Assembly: GCA_050693895.1 (NCBI GenBank)
Contig: JBOGWS010000117.1
Location: 56,937 to 120,936, forward strand
Reading direction: 5' to 3'
From: WHSV01 sp050693895
Lineage (GTDB): Bacteria > Actinomycetota > CADDZG01 > WHSQ01
Length of the DNA stretch: 64,000 nt
Under the pieces are notes generated by a model. The model ran no database searches. It saw only the letters and a list, made by a program, of their open reading frames with translations, and had not been told where the DNA came from. Position 1 is the stretch's first letter, and every line of letters begins with the position of its first letter. Shown in pieces: positions 7,851 through 17,782 of this stretch. The position numbers and the translations under genes are program-made.

Positions 7851-9686
7851 ATGTGTGGAATCGTCGGCTACGTAGGAAATGACGAGGCCCTGCCGGTACT
7901 CATCGAGGGCATGCGTCAGCTCGAATATCGAGGATACGACTCGGCCGGCGTAGCCATCGTCGCCTCCGGCGGCATCGAACGAGTGCGTCGGGCCGGGTTA
8001 CTAGAAAAGCTCGAAGGGGCGTTGCAATGCGCCGAGCTTAACGGAACGATCGGCATCGGACATACGAGATGGGCAACGCACGGCGCGCCCAACAACATCA
8101 ACGCCCACCCGCACCTCGACTCCGGCGGCAAGGTGGCCATCGTCCACAACGGGATCGTCGAGAACTTCGACACTCTGAAAGAAGAGCTCGAAGCAGAGGG
8201 ACACTCGTTCGAGAGCGAGACCGACACCGAGGTCGTTGCCAAACTCGTCGGTTCGATCATGGATTCGTCGGGCGCGACGTTGCTCGAAGCAACGCTCGCT
8301 GCCGTGGACCGACTCGAGGGCGCCTTCGGACTCGTCCTCGTGCACGCGGACGATCCCCAAACCATCGTCGCCGTCCGCCAGGACTCACCGATCATCGTCG
8401 GGGCCAACGAGCATGCTGGCCTGGTGGCTTCGGGAATTCCCGCGCTGCTTCCGTACACCAGGGACATGATTCCTCTCGCGAACCGTCAGGTCGCCGAGAT
8501 CAAGCCGGGCTCGGTTCGGGTGCTGGACTTCGAGGGACGGGAAGTTGATGCCGAGACCGTCCATGTCGAATGGGACCTCGATGCCGCCGAGAAGTCCGGA
8601 TACGAGGACTTCATGCTCAAGGAGATCTTCGAGCAGCCCGAGGCCGTTCGGAACACGATGCGCGGGCGCGTCGACAAGCAGGGTCACATCACTCTCGATG
8701 AGGTCACCTGGAGCCGCGCCGATATCGAGGGGATCACCAAGATCGTCGTCGTCGCTTGCGGTACGTCATTTCACTCCGGCATGGCGGCCAAGCACGCGAT
8801 CGAGCACTACACGCGCGTTCCGGTCGAGCTCGATCTCGCTTCCGAGTTCCGCTATCGTGACGCCGTTTTAGACGAGCACTCCCTCGTCATCGGGATCGCC
8901 CAGTCCGGCGAAACAGCGGACACGCTCGCCGCGGTGCGGTTCGCCAAGGACATGGGTGCCATGGTCGTCGCCATCACGAACGTCGTCGGGTCGTCGATAA
9001 CGCGCGACGCGGACGCGGTCTTTTTCACTCACGCCGGGCCCGAGATCGGGGTTGCGGCGACGAAGACCTTCCTTGCCCAACTCGTAGCGCTCAATCTCTT
9101 CGCGTTGTACCTCGCGCAGGAGCGCGGTGTGATGGAAGCGGACAAGCTCAGCGAAACGATCGACGCGATGCGTGCGTTGCCCGAACAAATCGAAGAGGTG
9201 CTCACCCTGCAGGGCGAGGTCCAGCGCGCGGCAAAGCGATACGCCGATGCTCGGGACTTCATCTTCATCGGTCGTGGCGTCGGCATGGCGGTGGCACTCG
9301 AGGGCGCCCTCAAGCTCAAAGAGATCTCCTACATTCATGCAGAAGGCTATGCGGCCGGCGAACTGAAGCACGGCGCCATCGCGCTTGTCGAAGAGGGCGT
9401 CCCAGTAGTAGCGATCCTTACGGGCACCGCCCTGTACGACAAGATGCTCGGCAACGTTCAGGAGGTCAGAGCCAGAGGCGCAGAGACGATTCTCGTCGCG
9501 CCGCGTAACGACGAACGTGCGCGTTCCCTTGCGAACGAGATGTTCGAGATGCCGACCACCAAGCCCCTGCTGACGCCGATTCTCGACACGATTCCTCTTC
9601 AGATGCTTGCGTACTTCGTTGCCAAGGAGCGAGGTTTGTCACCGGACAAGCCTCGCAACCTGGCGAAGAGCGTCACGGTCGAATAG
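7851..9686 (+). CDS. glmS: Glutamine-fructose-6-phosphate aminotransferase (isomerising)
   Basis: Makes glucosamine-6-phosphate from fructose-6-phosphate and glutamine, the entry to amino-sugar synthesis. The 611-residue protein starts MCGIVGYVG, so the catalytic Cys becomes the N-terminus after Met removal. The glutaminase domain (about 1-230) has RGYDSAGVA and GHTRWATHG. Two SIS domains follow, with ACGTSFHSG and SGETADTLA in the first, and the family tail LAKSVTVE ends the protein. The ATG at 7851 is required by the Cys and has a strong GAGGAGGGGG ribosome-binding site. Regulation by the leader ribozyme is expected. Confidence 0.98.
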   Translation: MCGIVGYVGNDEALPVLIEGMRQLEYRGYDSAGVAIVASGGIERVRRAGLLEKLEGALQCAELNGTIGIGHTRWATHGAPNNINAHPHLDSGGKVAIVHNGIVENFDTLKEELEAEGHSFESETDTEVVAKLVGSIMDSSGATLLEATLAAVDRLEGAFGLVLVHADDPQTIVAVRQDSPIIVGANEHAGLVASGIPALLPYTRDMIPLANRQVAEIKPGSVRVLDFEGREVDAETVHVEWDLDAAEKSGYEDFMLKEIFEQPEAVRNTMRGRVDKQGHITLDEVTWSRADIEGITKIVVVACGTSFHSGMAAKHAIEHYTRVPVELDLASEFRYRDAVLDEHSLVIGIAQSGETADTLAAVRFAKDMGAMVVAITNVVGSSITRDADAVFFTHAGPEIGVAATKTFLAQLVALNLFALYLAQERGVMEADKLSETIDAMRALPEQIEEVLTLQGEVQRAAKRYADARDFIFIGRGVGMAVALEGALKLKEISYIHAEGYAAGELKHGAIALVEEGVPVVAILTGTALYDKMLGNVQEVRARGAETILVAPRNDERARSLANEMFEMPTTKPLLTPILDTIPLQMLAYFVAKERGLSPDKPRNLAKSVTVE

Positions 9687-9718
9687 AGGACCCAGGCCGA
9701 ACCTCGTAGGGTTGGTTT

Positions 9719-11224
9719 GTGAAACCACTTCTGTCTGCCCGCGAGATGGCGGCGGCCGACGAGGCGACCATCGCATCGGGTACACCGGGCTTCGTGCTCA
9801 TGGAGCGAGCGGGTCGCGCGGTCGCTCGAGCGACCGTAGCGCTCGCGGGCCGGCGTTACGGCGCGCGAGTTGCCATCGTGTGCGGCAAAGGCAACAACGG
9901 TGGCGACGGTTTTGTAGCCGCGCGCGTGCTGCATCGCGAGGGGGTGGCGGTACGCTGCCTGCTGCTCGCCGACGAGTCCGAGTACCAAGGCGACGCGGCC
10001 GCTCATTTGAAAGAGATGAGTCGGGCCGGCGTCAAGCCCCGCCCCTTCGAGGCGAACGTGCTTGGTCGCAGCGACGTGGTCGTGGACGCGATCTTCGGGA
10101 CCGGCTTTCGAGGACGCGCCGAGGGTCGCCCGGCCGAGGCCATCGAGGCGATCAACTCCAACGGCGCGCGCGTGCTCGCGGTCGACATTCCCTCCGGAGT
10201 GGCGGGCGATACGGGAGCGGTCGAGGGTCCGGCGGTGAGGGCGAACGTCACCGTTGCGATCGCCGCCCAAAAGCTAGGCACCGTGCTGCAGCCCGGCGCC
10301 GGCAACGCGGGCCAAGTCGCGGTGGTGGACATTGGGATCGGGCTCGGAGAAGCGTCAATCCACCTCGCGGAGGCTTCGGACATCGGGGCGATGCTTCCGT
10401 CGCGATCCGCTGACGCTCACAAGCGCAGCACAGGTTCGGTGCTCGTGCTTGCTGGATCGGACGGCATGAGCGGCGCCGCGCTGTTGACCGCTCGTGGAGC
10501 GGCCCGGATGGGCGCCGGCTACGTCACCCTCGTCTCAACTTCCTATGTGGACCACGCGAAGAAGAGCCGGATTCCCGAAGCGGTTTCGCGCATCGCGGCC
10601 GGCCATTCTGAGTTGGGGCCCGAGGTGCTGGCCACCTTCGCCGACGACTTCGAGCGGGCGGACGCGGTGGCGCTCGGCCCCGGTCTGGGAACCGGCCCGC
10701 GACAGCGAGCTCTGGTCGAGGCCGCTCTGGAGGAAATCGACGTGCCGCTCGTGCTCGACGCGGACGGTCTAAACGTCCTGGCCGAGGACACCGCCCCCCT
10801 AAGGAAGCGGACGGGCTCCACGGTGATCACCCCGCACCCCGGCGAGATGGCGACGCTTCTCGGGATCTCGGGCCGGGAGGTTCAGGCCGATCGGATCGGC
10901 GTCGCTCGCAGGGCTGCATCGGATCTCGGATGCGTCGTGGTGCTCAAGGGAGCCGGAACCATCGTCGCCCGCCCCGAGGGTCCGGCGGTCTTGAATCCAA
11001 CCGGCGGGCCGGCGCTCGCGACCGCGGGCACCGGAGACGTCCTGACGGGCGTGATCGGCGCGCTCCTCGCCGAAGGACTTGACTCCCTCTCGGCGGCCAT
11101 GGCCGGCGTCTTCGTACACGGGCTCGCTGGGACCCTGGCGGCCGGGTCCACCGGGGGCCGTGGGACCGTTGCGTGGGACGTCGCGGAGGCTCTGCCGGCC
11201 GCCGTCGGGGAACTCCACGAGTAG
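9719..11224 (+). CDS. nnr: Bifunctional NAD(P)HX epimerase / dehydratase
   Basis: Repairs hydrated NAD(P)H. The N-terminal half (about 1-215) is the NnrE epimerase fold with CGKGNNGGDGFVAARVL and DAIFGTGFRG. The C-terminal half (about 216-501) is the ADP-dependent NnrD dehydratase, a ribokinase-like fold with GPGLGTG, ITPHPGEMATLLG and the nucleotide site PALATAGTGDVLTGVIG. The 501-residue length is normal for the fused form. The start is a GTG 32 bp after glmS. The place between glmS and alr is conserved in actinobacteria. Confidence 0.96.
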   Translation: MKPLLSAREMAAADEATIASGTPGFVLMERAGRAVARATVALAGRRYGARVAIVCGKGNNGGDGFVAARVLHREGVAVRCLLLADESEYQGDAAAHLKEMSRAGVKPRPFEANVLGRSDVVVDAIFGTGFRGRAEGRPAEAIEAINSNGARVLAVDIPSGVAGDTGAVEGPAVRANVTVAIAAQKLGTVLQPGAGNAGQVAVVDIGIGLGEASIHLAEASDIGAMLPSRSADAHKRSTGSVLVLAGSDGMSGAALLTARGAARMGAGYVTLVSTSYVDHAKKSRIPEAVSRIAAGHSELGPEVLATFADDFERADAVALGPGLGTGPRQRALVEAALEEIDVPLVLDADGLNVLAEDTAPLRKRTGSTVITPHPGEMATLLGISGREVQADRIGVARRAASDLGCVVVLKGAGTIVARPEGPAVLNPTGGPALATAGTGDVLTGVIGALLAEGLDSLSAAMAGVFVHGLAGTLAAGSTGGRGTVAWDVAEALPAAVGELHE

Positions 11225-11258
11225 CCCGGTCCATTCCGGGCTCGCTTACGCTGAGATC

Positions 11259-12467
11259 ATGAGCGGACTGAGCGGACTGTCGCGCGAAGAAGTCGAGAGG
11301 CGGGGCCACGGCGTGTGGGCCGAGGTCGACCTGGGCGCGATTCGTCACAACATCGCCGAACTAAGGGCAATCGCCCCTCAGTCCGAGGTCATGGGAGTCG
11401 TCAAGGGCTACGCCTACGGCCATGGGAATCCGGCCGTCGCGCGGGCGATGCTAGAGGCCGGGGCGACCCGGCTTGGCGTGGCCCGGGTGGCCGAGGCCCT
11501 GCACCTGAGAGAGGCCGGCGTGGCGGCCCCCATCCATGTATTCACGGAACCGCCCCCGCGCTCGGCCGCCACGATGCTGAACTACGACCTCACCCCCGCC
11601 GTCTACAGCGAGGAGTTCGCTCAGAGCCTCTCCGAGGCAGCGCTGGGACAGGGACGACGAGTCGGCGTTCACGTCAAGGTGGACACCGGGATGCACAGGG
11701 TCGGCATCATGGCGTCCGACCTGTCGGACGCCATCCGCGCCCTCAAGGCTCTCGATGGCATCGCCATCGAGGGGGCCTGGAGTCACTTCGCCGTGGCCGA
11801 CATTCCCGGCCACTCCTTCACCCGGAGGCAGTTCGATCTCTTCAACGAGTTGGTGAACGAGATCGAGAGAACTACCGGCCCATTGCGGTACAAGCACATG
11901 GCGAACTCGGCTGCCACCCTGTCCCTGCCCGAGTCGCACCTCGACATCGTTCGACCGGGAGTGGCGGCCTATGGACTATGGCCCGGCCCCCATCTCGCGA
12001 ACAGCGCCGACCTGCTTCCCGCGATGAGCCTCCGAGCGCGCATCAACGCGTCGAAGATCTTGCCGGCTGGTGAACGTTTGTCCTACGGGCTCCGCTATGA
12101 GCTCGAGCGTGACGGTCGGGTCGTCACGGTTCCCGCCGGCTACGCGGATGGGTACGATCGCGGGTTCTCGGGCCGGGCGGAGGTGTTGATCGAAGGTAGA
12201 CGGCATCGTGTGTCGGGCACGGTTTGCATGGATCAGTTTCTCGTCGACGTCGGCGAGGATCTCGTGGACATCGGTGCCGTCGCCACTCTGATCGGCTCGG
12301 ACGGCGACGCGCACATCACCGCAGAGGAGCTTGCCGGAGTGATCGGAACGATCAACTATGAGATAACGACCCGCATCGCGTCGCGCGTACCGCGCGTGTA
12401 CCTGAACGAGACCCCGTCGATAGCCCGAGATGTCGCTGCAGAGAGCACGGAGACGAGCGCGCGATGA
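11259..12467 (+). CDS. alr: Alanine racemase
   Basis: PLP-dependent racemase supplying D-alanine for peptidoglycan. The 402-residue protein has the PLP Lys at about position 49 in VVKGYAYGHG; the usual motif is VVKADAYGHG, so two residues after the Lys differ. The HVKVDTGMHRVG, SHFAVAD and MANSAATL blocks are typical, and SYGLRYE holds the second catalytic base (Tyr) of the C-terminal barrel. MDQFLVDVG is near the end. The ATG at 11259 gives the standard N-terminus WAEVDLGAIRHN. It overlaps the following hydrolase gene by 4 bp. Confidence 0.96.
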   Translation: MSGLSGLSREEVERRGHGVWAEVDLGAIRHNIAELRAIAPQSEVMGVVKGYAYGHGNPAVARAMLEAGATRLGVARVAEALHLREAGVAAPIHVFTEPPPRSAATMLNYDLTPAVYSEEFAQSLSEAALGQGRRVGVHVKVDTGMHRVGIMASDLSDAIRALKALDGIAIEGAWSHFAVADIPGHSFTRRQFDLFNELVNEIERTTGPLRYKHMANSAATLSLPESHLDIVRPGVAAYGLWPGPHLANSADLLPAMSLRARINASKILPAGERLSYGLRYELERDGRVVTVPAGYADGYDRGFSGRAEVLIEGRRHRVSGTVCMDQFLVDVGEDLVDIGAVATLIGSDGDAHITAEELAGVIGTINYEITTRIASRVPRVYLNETPSIARDVAAESTETSAR

Positions 12468-13510
12468 AGCGATCCAGTGGGGTTGCGCTTGCGACCGCCG
12501 CCGCCGGTCTGGCCGCGGGTGTCGTAGCCGAGAAGGTCGCGCTCAGGAAAAGACGGGTGCACGACACCGAGTCCGACGAGGGCTTCGGAACCAAGCGGGG
12601 CGAACGCACGCATCGCATCGAGATGCCGGACGGTGCGCGCCTCTTTGTCGAGGAGTCCGGCCCCCGTTCCAAGCGAGGCGTTGTTTTCCTGCATGGCTCG
12701 GCGATGCGGACAGATATGTGGCACTACCAGATGGGTGCGTTCGAGGGCCGGCGGCTCCTCTTCTACGACCAGCGCGGCCACGGTCTGTCGCAGCCCAAGG
12801 GCGAAGACGACTACACCATCAAACGACTCGCTCAGGACCTCATGGCGGTCATCGAGGACGCGCGCCTCGAGGAGGTCGTCATCGTCGGACACTCGGTTGG
12901 GGGGATGGTCGCACAACAGGTGTGCCTGGACCATCCCGAACTACAGGGCGGCGTCATCAAGGGCCTGGCTCTGCTGAACACGACCTACGGCCCCGCGATA
13001 GAGACCGTGCTTGGTGGAGCGGCGGTCGCTCGTTTCGAGCGATTCGCGCGGCGGCCGTTCGACCTACTGGGTTCTCAGTCGGTTCGGCTCGACAAGCTGC
13101 GCGCGGTCATCAAGCCCTCTGATGCCATGTTCTGGGGAGTCTCCTTCGCCGCGTTCGGTCCGATGGCATCTGCTCGCCAGATTGATTTCGTATACGACAT
13201 GACGGCCGAGACAGCGAGCGATGTCCTCTTCGATCTCATGAGGTCGTACAGAGACTTCGATGCCGGCAAGAAACTCGACGAGATCACGGTTCCGTGCCTC
13301 GTCGTGAGCGGATCCGAGGACCGCCTCACATTGAGCGATGCATCGGTCTACCTCGCCGACCACCTTCCCAAGGCCGAGCTCCATCTCTTGGAAGGCGCCG
13401 GGCACATGTCGATGATGGAGAGACACGACGAGGTCAATGAGATGCTTGAGCGGTTCTTCGCCGACACGCTGGGCCGGCGCAAGCCAAAATCAACCAAGGG
13501 GCGCAAGTGA
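12464..13510 (+). CDS. Alpha/beta hydrolase
   Basis: A 348-residue alpha/beta-hydrolase-fold protein of unknown substrate. After a short hydrophobic N-terminal segment (about 8-24), which may be a membrane anchor, come the oxyanion region VVFLHGSAM, YDQRGHGLS, the nucleophile elbow GHSVGG, the acid in SGSEDRL and the catalytic His in GAGHMS. It overlaps alr by 4 bp and the next gene by 3 bp, so translational coupling is likely. A hydrolase in this place between alr and tsaE also occurs in other actinobacteria. A lipase, esterase or peroxidase role cannot be separated here. Confidence 0.88.
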   Translation: MKRSSGVALATAAAGLAAGVVAEKVALRKRRVHDTESDEGFGTKRGERTHRIEMPDGARLFVEESGPRSKRGVVFLHGSAMRTDMWHYQMGAFEGRRLLFYDQRGHGLSQPKGEDDYTIKRLAQDLMAVIEDARLEEVVIVGHSVGGMVAQQVCLDHPELQGGVIKGLALLNTTYGPAIETVLGGAAVARFERFARRPFDLLGSQSVRLDKLRAVIKPSDAMFWGVSFAAFGPMASARQIDFVYDMTAETASDVLFDLMRSYRDFDAGKKLDEITVPCLVVSGSEDRLTLSDASVYLADHLPKAELHLLEGAGHMSMMERHDEVNEMLERFFADTLGRRKPKSTKGRK

Positions 13511-14610
13511 AAGACTCGAGAGCGGAGAGGCTCGCCGACATCCTCGTCGATTACTCGACCGAGGTAAAAGAGGGCGACCTCGTGATGATCAGCGGATCGT
13601 ACGTGGCCGAGCCACTGATTCTCGCTCTCTACGAACGCTGTTTGAAGCGCGGGGCACACCCCACCATCCAAGCCTCCATTCCCGCCGCCGAGCCACTGCT
13701 GTACCGGCTCGCCAACGACGACCAACTCGAGTACATCTGGCCGACCGATACCTGGATCTACGATCACATCGACGTGAGCTTCTCGATCATCTCGGACTCG
13801 AACACCCGCCAGCTCTCCAAGACGGACCCGGCCCGGCAGGTGACCAGAAGAAAGGCGCGCGAACCCTTGCTCGAACGTTTCTTCGATCGAGCGGCCAAGG
13901 GCGAGGTGCGTTGGAACGTCACACTGTTTCCCACCGAAGCGCACGCTATGGATGCCGAGATGAGCCTGGCCGAGTACGAGGACTTCTTCTACGGAGCATG
14001 TCTGATCGACGCCCCCGACCCCGTGGCCGAGTGGAAGAAGACCGCCGACAGGCACGCCCGGCTCATCGACTGGCTCAAGGGACGCAACGAGATTCACATC
14101 ACCGGCGAGGGTACGGACCTGACCCTCGAGGTCGCGGGCCGAACCTTCTTGCCGGCCGATGGCAAGGAGAACTTTCCCGATGGCGAGATTTTCACCGGCC
14201 CGATCGAAACCGCGACGCGCGGGCACGTCTCGTTCAGCTTTCCCGCGAATTACGGGGGCCAGAGCGTCGAGGGCATCCGGCTGGAGTTCGCCGACGGAAA
14301 GGTCGTCGATGCGACCGCGACCAAGAACGAAGAATTCCTCATCAAGACGCTCGACACCGACGAGGGTTCTCGGATCCTCGGCGAGCTCGGCATCGGCACC
14401 AACTACGGGATCGCCGATCACACGGGCGAAACCCTGCTCGACGAGAAGATAGGCGGTACCGTCCACCTCGCCGTGGGGGCCTCGTATCCGGAATCTGGTG
14501 GCACCAACAAGTCTGCAGTGCATTGGGACATGGTGTGCGACCTCCGTCACGGCGGACGCGTGACCGTCGACGGAGACCCTCTGCTCGAGAACGGCAAGCT
14601 GCTCGTCTAG
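13507..14610 (+). CDS. M29-family metalloaminopeptidase
   Basis: Predicted cytoplasmic aminopeptidase of the thermophilic AmpS/AmpT family. The 367-residue protein shows the co-catalytic metal-site blocks in order: FPDGEIFTGP, NEEFL, GTVHLAVG, SYPESGGTNKS, and HWDMVCD with the C-terminal His and Asp ligands. The start is a GTG inside the stop of the preceding hydrolase (GTGA), which argues for co-translation. The GTG leads directly into the family N-terminus (ERLADILVDYSTEVKEGDLV). It is the last gene of the run starting at glmM. Confidence 0.92.
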   Translation: MKDSRAERLADILVDYSTEVKEGDLVMISGSYVAEPLILALYERCLKRGAHPTIQASIPAAEPLLYRLANDDQLEYIWPTDTWIYDHIDVSFSIISDSNTRQLSKTDPARQVTRRKAREPLLERFFDRAAKGEVRWNVTLFPTEAHAMDAEMSLAEYEDFFYGACLIDAPDPVAEWKKTADRHARLIDWLKGRNEIHITGEGTDLTLEVAGRTFLPADGKENFPDGEIFTGPIETATRGHVSFSFPANYGGQSVEGIRLEFADGKVVDATATKNEEFLIKTLDTDEGSRILGELGIGTNYGIADHTGETLLDEKIGGTVHLAVGASYPESGGTNKSAVHWDMVCDLRHGGRVTVDGDPLLENGKLLV

Positions 14611-14803
14611 CCGAGAACCCAATAACGAACCGTGAAGCCCAAAGGCGGCACCTAAGGGGGGATTGGGCGGCGGACGAGCCTTTCAGGTCCGCTCAGGGCA
14701 CTCTCAGGAGAAAAACCTTCGCTGAGCGGGGTCGGATCTCCTAAGAGTGACCCGTGGGTCCCCCCGTGGATTCTCGAAGGCGCGGTCCCTTGGGTGCCGC
14801 ACA

Positions 14804-15943
14804 TCACTCCGGCATGAAGCGGCTCCCGGCCGCAAGCAGCAGTGCTGCAACCGACATCACCAGCAAGCCGACGGGCAGAGTGGCTGCACCGGCAACTCCG
14901 CCTACCAGCGCGGGACCGACGACAAAGCCGAAGTAGGCGATCGTCGATACGCGTGCGATGGAGCTCGCCTGGTGTCCGGGGCCTCCGACTCGGCCGGCCA
15001 CTCCAAAGATCAGCGGAGCGACGACGGAGATCGCCAAACCCGTGAGAGCGATGCCCACCAGACCGAGCGTGGCGCTCGACGTCAGCGCGAAGACGGTAGC
15101 TCCGACGGTGCCGAACAGCCCGGCGGCACCGATCAACTGCCTCTCGCTGAAGCGTCGGGACACCGCTTGCGTGAGGGCTCGGCCGACGACCATCGAACCC
15201 GCAAGAACACCCGGTCCCAGGCCGCCTACGATCTCGTTGCCACCGAGCGTCCTCTCGAGGTGAATCGCACTCCACGACAGGAGCCCATCTTCGATGAGAA
15301 ATGCGAGGGCGCACAGGGTCCCAAGCAGCATGAGCTGAGGTGTCATGCGAACGCGCGGCCGACGCTCGTGCGTGGACCTGGGAAGGTCCACCCCGGGGAG
15401 GAACAGGCCGACGACGACGACGAGCGCCGCAAGCACTGGGAGCACTTCGGCCGGTCCGGCACCCATTTGCCGAGTGACTCCAACGAGCGGGCTCGACACC
15501 AGCACTCCGGCGGAGAAGAGCGCGTGCATCCCGCCCATGATCTTGGCGTCGTAGGTGGTTTCGTAGACCGACGCAGACCCGTTGATGAAGACGTCGTACG
15601 CACCCGAAGCCGCCCCCATCACCGTCAGGGCGACCAGAAACGTCGGAATGCTGCTCGGCAGGATCAGAGGAGGGATAGTCACCGCGAAGGCGAGCGCGCC
15701 GGGAAGGAGCGTCTTGGCACCGAACCGGTCGGCCACCCTTCCTGCGAGGAGCATTCCCCCGATTGCGCCGAGCGCGATGAACAGCAGCGCCCGGCCGAGT
15801 GTGGCGTCGTTGGCCCTCACCTGTCTCTGCACGTCGGGCAGAAGCGCCCCCCAGCCGCCCCAGAACACGCCGAAGATTCCGAACGCCGCCCACAGGCGAG
15901 CGACTATCCCGGCGCGCGTTCTCTTGTCTGTCTGTTGCCGCAT
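14804..15943 (-). CDS. MFS transporter (YbjJ-like)
   Basis: A 379-residue integral membrane protein with about 12 predicted hydrophobic segments. The motif between helices 2 and 3 (GRVADRFGAKTLLPG) is the typical MFS cytoplasmic loop. FFGxFWGGWGALLPDVQ-like and INGSASVYE features resemble the YbjJ/sugar-permease-like subfamily. The substrate is unknown. It converges with the aminopeptidase gene; the 190 bp between holds an 8-bp inverted repeat (CCGCTCAG at 14689 with CTGAGCGG at 14722) but no clear terminator. Confidence 0.85.
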   Translation of the reverse strand: MRQQTDKRTRAGIVARLWAAFGIFGVFWGGWGALLPDVQRQVRANDATLGRALLFIALGAIGGMLLAGRVADRFGAKTLLPGALAFAVTIPPLILPSSIPTFLVALTVMGAASGAYDVFINGSASVYETTYDAKIMGGMHALFSAGVLVSSPLVGVTRQMGAGPAEVLPVLAALVVVVGLFLPGVDLPRSTHERRPRVRMTPQLMLLGTLCALAFLIEDGLLSWSAIHLERTLGGNEIVGGLGPGVLAGSMVVGRALTQAVSRRFSERQLIGAAGLFGTVGATVFALTSSATLGLVGIALTGLAISVVAPLIFGVAGRVGGPGHQASSIARVSTIAYFGFVVGPALVGGVAGAATLPVGLLVMSVAALLLAAGSRFMPE

Positions 15944-15971
15944 GAAGGAGTAGAACCCTCGTCGCCGGGCT

Positions 15972-16925
15972 TTAGTCCACGAGCGCGGGCTCGTCGATGG
16001 TCAGCCTGCGCCGGTCGGCGTCCAACGTCACCTCGACTCCGAGGGGCGTCGTCGCCAGATGCTTTCCGTGACCCAACGGCAGACCGTAGATGGAGGGCAC
16101 TCCGAGCGGTTCGATGTAGGTTTCGAGAACGTCCTCAATCGATTTCGTCTGAGGCCATTCGGGGCGGTCCTCACGCCAGTCGCATTTTTCCAGTTCTCCG
16201 ACGACAACGCCGATCACGCCATTGAGCATGCCGATCTGCATCATCTGGTTGAGGATGCCGTCTATGTACCAAGCCGGAGCCTCGACGTCCTCGAAAAAGA
16301 GAATCTTTCCCTCCGGGTTCAGCTGCCACGGTGTCCCGATCGCCTGCATGAGGAGCCACAGACACCCGCCGACCATCTGACCCGAGACGCGCCCGGCCCC
16401 CAGAGGCCTGAGGTAGTCGTCCTCGGGATTGCGCGGAACCTCGCCGAGGGGCTCGGACGACGTCAGCGCGGTGAGCAGCCGCTCTTGGGTGAGTTTCTTG
16501 GTCTCGATGTCGTTCACGCCGGCGATCCCCGGTCCGTAGAACGTCACCATTTCGGTGTAGTGACGAAACGCGGTGTGAAGCGCGGTGATGTCCGAATAAC
16601 CGATGAACGGCTTCGGGTTCGCGCGGATGACATCGAAGTCGAGGTACGGGATCGTCTGCTGCGATCCGTACCCGCCCTGGAAGCATTGAACGACGTCGAC
16701 TTCGTCGTCGGTGAACATCGACATCATGTCGGCGGCGCGCACCTCGGCGTCGCCGGCGACGTAGTTGTCTCGATCATGGATCCCCGTGCCGAGCTTGACT
16801 CTGTATCCCTTCGCCTCCCACCACTCGACTCCGCGCAGCAACTCCGATCGGTTGAAGTAAGGGGACGCAGGAGCGGGCACGCCGATGGTGCCACCGGGCT
16901 TGAGGGTCCTGCCTTTGACCGTCAA
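15972..16925 (-). CDS. S66-family LD-carboxypeptidase-like protein
   Basis: A 317-residue serine peptidase of the S66 family (LdcA/MccF). The blocks are IGVPAPASPY, QCFQGGYGSQQTIPYLDFD, the nucleophile in IGYSDITALHTA, the Glu in FFEDVE and the His in LPLGHGKH. Known members cleave murein tripeptide-D-Ala bonds or detoxify acyl-sulfamoyl nucleotides such as microcin C. I place the start at a TTG (16925) that overlaps the creatininase stop (TTGA) and has AAAGGA upstream. The frame extends further, but only within the neighbouring gene. Linkage to a creatininase-family gene suggests amide or peptide catabolism, as an inference. Confidence 0.87.
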   Translation of the reverse strand: MTVKGRTLKPGGTIGVPAPASPYFNRSELLRGVEWWEAKGYRVKLGTGIHDRDNYVAGDAEVRAADMMSMFTDDEVDVVQCFQGGYGSQQTIPYLDFDVIRANPKPFIGYSDITALHTAFRHYTEMVTFYGPGIAGVNDIETKKLTQERLLTALTSSEPLGEVPRNPEDDYLRPLGAGRVSGQMVGGCLWLLMQAIGTPWQLNPEGKILFFEDVEAPAWYIDGILNQMMQIGMLNGVIGVVVGELEKCDWREDRPEWPQTKSIEDVLETYIEPLGVPSIYGLPLGHGKHLATTPLGVEVTLDADRRRLTIDEPALVD

Positions 16926-17725
16926 TGGTGATCCTTTCGGTTGGGGAGTGGAAGCGAACGCAAATCGGTTACGTAACGGGAGATCTCGTCTACCGCCGCT
17001 TCGAACAGGACGCGGCCTTTCTCCGCCGTCGCTTTGGATGGATCCCCTTGCACACCGCTCTCGGAGAACGAGGACCACCAAGGCATCAGCTTCAGGGGCC
17101 CGTCGCTCCAGTCAATCCAGGTGTTCTCCGTTCTCGGGAATCCATGTTCGTCAACAGCGGCGTCCATCTCCACGGCCTCCGGATGAAGGTGTAGGTAGAT
17201 GGAGGTCTCGAGCTCGCACGCGTGGGCCATACCCCCCGTGTCCGAATCGCGCACCCGCTGCATTATCTCGGTGCTCCGGTCGCTTGTGAGGTAAAAGCTG
17301 GAGGCGACGAGGGACTGGGGTTCTTCGACCATCACCAGCCGAGCGGCCATGTCGACGAGGTTCTGATTGCTTCCGTGACCGTTGACGAGAAGTACGCGCT
17401 TGAAGCCATGGCGTACCAGAGACAGCGCGACATCCGTGCAGTAGCGGCAGAAGGTCTCCCAGTTGATCGTGATGGTTCCAGGGAAGTCCATGTGATGGGG
17501 CGAGTACCCGTGAACGATCGGTGGCAGGAGCACGGTCTCGTCCGACAGCTTGGTTGCCGCACCTCGGCAGATTGCTTCAACCAGGGTGACGTCTGTATCG
17601 ATCGGAAGATGGTGCCCATGGTCCTCCATCGTGCCGATCGGCACGATGGGCACCCGTTCCTGCTCCACCGCGCCCGCGACCTCGCGCCATGTGAGCCGTC
17701 CGAACTCGACTGGAACCGACCACAT
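16922..17725 (-). CDS. Creatininase-family amidohydrolase
   Basis: A 267-residue metal-dependent hydrolase. The metal-site motif VPIGTMEDHGHHLPIDTD sits near residues 26-45, and the second signature LLVNGHGSNQN is near 115. HACELETS supplies a further conserved Glu. The family includes creatinine amidohydrolase, the riboflavin-precursor enzyme ArfB and MftE; no mycofactocin or deazaflavin genes are nearby, so the substrate is open. It overlaps the S66 gene by 4 bp, indicating an operon with it. Confidence 0.88.
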   Translation of the reverse strand: MWSVPVEFGRLTWREVAGAVEQERVPIVPIGTMEDHGHHLPIDTDVTLVEAICRGAATKLSDETVLLPPIVHGYSPHHMDFPGTITINWETFCRYCTDVALSLVRHGFKRVLLVNGHGSNQNLVDMAARLVMVEEPQSLVASSFYLTSDRSTEIMQRVRDSDTGGMAHACELETSIYLHLHPEAVEMDAAVDEHGFPRTENTWIDWSDGPLKLMPWWSSFSESGVQGDPSKATAEKGRVLFEAAVDEISRYVTDLRSLPLPNRKDHH

Positions 17726-17782
17726 CAGGGGGCCTCTTTTCTGTTTCCCTCACGCTCGGCGGCCCATCGGCCGCCTCCACTC

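Noticed and set aside
14747..16225. A 492-codon plus-strand frame opposite an MFS gene and the S66 gene
   Set aside because: It is antisense to two clear genes and its Arg/Gly/Asp-rich sequence has no motifs.
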